Assembly (NCBI GenBank): GCA_029855925.1
Contig: JAGSHP010000266.1
Location: 1 to 7,250 of the forward strand
Length of the DNA stretch: 7,250 bases
Reading direction: 5' to 3'
Source of the DNA: Candidatus Thorarchaeota archaeon
GTDB taxonomy: Archaea > Asgardarchaeota > Thorarchaeia > Thorarchaeales > Thorarchaeaceae
The notes under the pieces were generated by a model that was not told the origin of the DNA, made no database searches, and saw only the letters and a program-made list of their open reading frames with translations. The position numbers and the translations under genes are program-made. Positions 6,041-7,250 of the stretch are shown here, in pieces (the first letter of the stretch is position 1; each line of letters starts with the position of its first letter).

Positions 6041-6052
6041 GAAATGCATATC
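6041..6052 (+). promoter_or_regulatory. BRE/TATA-like promoter for the small CxxC gene and membrane gene
   Basis: GAAATGCATATC combines a purine-rich GAAA (BRE-like) with an AT-rich box. A start about 26 bases downstream would fall near 6074, just before AAAGGAG at 6075-6081. Promoter, ribosome-binding site and open frame are thus correctly spaced, which supports a transcription unit beginning here. Confidence 0.4.
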
Positions 6053-6091
6053 TCTGGTGCTATCCACAAGAAGTAAAGGAGCTATGGGCAG

Positions 6092-6211
6092 TTGCTATTG
6101 TTGACCTTATCGGCAGTAATCCTGGGACTTCTCTCGTACATCGAGGTGATCCCAAAGAGCGCGTGTGTTAGTTGTAAAGCGGGTGAATCCCCCTTTGGAT
6201 GTCGCGTATAG
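6092..6211 (+). CDS. candidate 39-residue single-span protein with CxxC motif
   Basis: This is a short open frame beginning at TTG and ending at TAG, preceded in frame by a TAA at 6074-6076. The peptide starts with about 20 hydrophobic residues (LLLTLSAVILGLLSYIEVI). A short hydrophilic tail holds Cys-Val-Ser-Cys and a third Cys nine residues later. That layout suggests a membrane-anchored or lipoprotein-sized peptide with a metal-binding or redox-active tail. AAAGGAG (6075-6081) lies ten bases before the TTG, and a promoter-like element precedes it. The frame stops 24 bases before the membrane gene, in the same register, so the two are probably co-transcribed. An ATG at 6084 in another frame gives only six codons and is too close to the GGAG. 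I recognise no family. The alternatives are a chance open frame or a broken 5' part of the next gene. Confidence 0.42.
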   Translation: MLLLTLSAVILGLLSYIEVIPKSACVSCKAGESPFGCRV

Positions 6212-6225
6212 GCGATTCAGTCTTC

Positions 6226-6231
6226 GGTGAG
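6226..6231 (+). promoter_or_regulatory. ribosome-binding site of the membrane gene
   Basis: GGTGAG ends four bases before the ATG at 6236. The in-frame TAG at 6209-6211 rules out any distant upstream start, so this site fixes the N-terminus. Confidence 0.55.
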
Positions 6232-6235
6232 TGCC

Positions 6236-7250
6236 ATGTCCGAAACGGTTTCAAGGAGAGGTAATCTTCAAGCATTTGCAGACTCGATGTTGTATGTTCT
6301 CTTGATACTGCTTCCTCCGGTTAGCATCTTCTACGAAGCGGCTCCAGGCAGGCCCCCGTCCTTCTATATTTTGGCACTGTTCTATACTGCCACCTCTGAT
6401 TTCATTTTCTTCGACCCGGAATCGGGCATAGTCTTGGCAATTGTGCTAATAATCAGTGCTCCTGCAGTCTTTTACAGATACCATGTCCACAAGAATGGTC
6501 GAGAGGTCGGTTCATTCGGGTTTGCGTTCAAGTGCTTTGTGTTGATGACCGCGATATACTTGGGTGTGTCAGTCTACGCAGCCTCCCTCGTTGTGGATGT
6601 TGTACCTTACGTCACTCTGGGATCTTTCTTACACTCTGTTTATTATGTTCTGTTTTCCCTGTTCTTCATAATGATTCCTGAGTTATATTGGCAGTTCAAT
6701 CAAGTGTTCTGGACCCCTTCGGAACAAGATGGTCCGCTGCGCCGAAGACTACTGAAACGCGCTACTGCACGTCTTCGCAAACCCGGATTCGTGATCGTGA
6801 CCTCGCTTATCTCCGTTGTCACTCTCACAAGACACATTGATACATATGGTCGGCTCTCATACGTATATGTTCTCGACTCTCCAATATTCCTTTTTGATTT
6901 TCTGACCATGCCAGGACCTCAGACATACTTCTGGTTCCATGCACGTCTACTCGGTGACCCGATGACCACTATATTCCTCAATCTACTGACAAATATCGTA
7001 TTCCTACATCAGCTGTTTAGGTATCTTGAGGGTAAGATAAGCCGACGAAGAATGATCGTAGTCTCGATATTGTCCCTATGGCTCTTCTTCTTGGTTCTTA
7101 CCAGCCTTGTAGTTGGCGCATGGTTTAATATTAATATTCCATTTCTCCAGATTGCTGTCCTAATCCTGTTGAAACGCGGTACGCTGCATCGAATCTCTCG
7201 CGGAGAGAGTCCCACCGAACTCTACGGAGATTCAGGCCCCACACCGGAGC
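6236..7250 (+). CDS. multi-spanning integral membrane protein of unknown function, 3' end beyond window
   Basis: The frame is open for 338 codons from ATG 6236 to the right edge without a stop. The product begins MSETVSRRGNLQAFADSMLY. It has hydrophobic segments near residues 17-34, 43-58, 63-80, 97-120, 126-149, 184-197, 243-262, 272-296 and 300-313, so seven to nine membrane spans. A strongly basic loop at 168-182 (RRRLLKRATARLRK) and a short basic stretch at 269-272 should face the cytoplasm. The sequence turns polar and proline/acid-rich after about 322, so the natural C-terminus may be near. No transporter, protease or enzyme signature is visible, and I recognise no family. Start choice is supported by GGTGAG just upstream. 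The small CxxC frame precedes it by 24 bases, which suggests a two-gene unit. Coding reality is well supported by the length of the open frame and the regular hydrophobic pattern. Confidence 0.85.
   Translation, partial: MSETVSRRGNLQAFADSMLYVLLILLPPVSIFYEAAPGRPPSFYILALFYTATSDFIFFDPESGIVLAIVLIISAPAVFYRYHVHKNGREVGSFGFAFKCFVLMTAIYLGVSVYAASLVVDVVPYVTLGSFLHSVYYVLFSLFFIMIPELYWQFNQVFWTPSEQDGPLRRRLLKRATARLRKPGFVIVTSLISVVTLTRHIDTYGRLSYVYVLDSPIFLFDFLTMPGPQTYFWFHARLLGDPMTTIFLNLLTNIVFLHQLFRYLEGKISRRRMIVVSILSLWLFFLVLTSLVVGAWFNINIPFLQIAVLILLKRGTLHRISRGESPTELYGDSGPTPE

Noticed and set aside
6700..7215. Two minus-strand frames of 68-69 codons near the right end
   Set aside because: They are antisense to the 338-codon membrane protein, which has a good start signal and a consistent hydrophobic pattern.

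Overview
The window looks archaeal, most likely from an Asgard archaeon; a Thorarchaeia-like lineage would fit. Base composition is near balanced. Several genes have GTG or TTG start options. Ribosome-binding sites are of the GGTGA/GGAG type, and AT-rich boxes lie roughly 25 bp before plausible transcript starts, as expected for TBP/TFB promoters. The gene content also fits: an Lrp/AsnC regulator, an archaeal-type soluble histidine kinase, a PD-(D/E)xK SfsA nuclease, and a protein that appears to join a longin/roadblock-like N-terminus to winged helices. The lineage call is inference from style and gene content, because no rRNA or universal marker is present.

Layout, left to right. (1) 1-145 (-): the first 48 codons of a DsrE-family sulfur-relay-like protein. 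(2) 146-321: a divergent control region with overlapping palindromes and an exact 10-bp direct repeat. (3) 322-867 (+): an Lrp/AsnC-family regulator. (4) 974-2143 (+): a cytosolic PAS-containing histidine kinase with a cut-short receiver-like N-terminus. (5) 2210-3655 (+): EutA, the ATP-dependent reactivase of adenosylcobalamin-dependent ethanolamine ammonia-lyase, with clear ASKHA-fold motifs. (6) 3666-4931 (-): the longin-like/winged-helix protein, convergent with eutA and ending 10 bp from it. (7) 4932-5204: a divergent control region. (8) 5205-5912 (+): sfsA. (9) 5913-6091: mostly non-coding, with a promoter-like element near its end. (10) 6092-6211 (+): a candidate 39-residue protein with one hydrophobic segment and a CxxC motif. 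(11) 6236-7250 (+): a multi-spanning membrane protein of unknown function that runs off the right edge, probably co-transcribed with the small gene.

No mobile element, CRISPR array, tRNA or rRNA was seen. The genes do not form one obvious pathway. The most suggestive pairing is a sensor kinase directly upstream of eutA, which recalls the two-component control of ethanolamine genes in some bacteria, but no response regulator or eutBC is visible here. The least explained parts are the small CxxC peptide plus membrane protein, and the longin-like/winged-helix protein.
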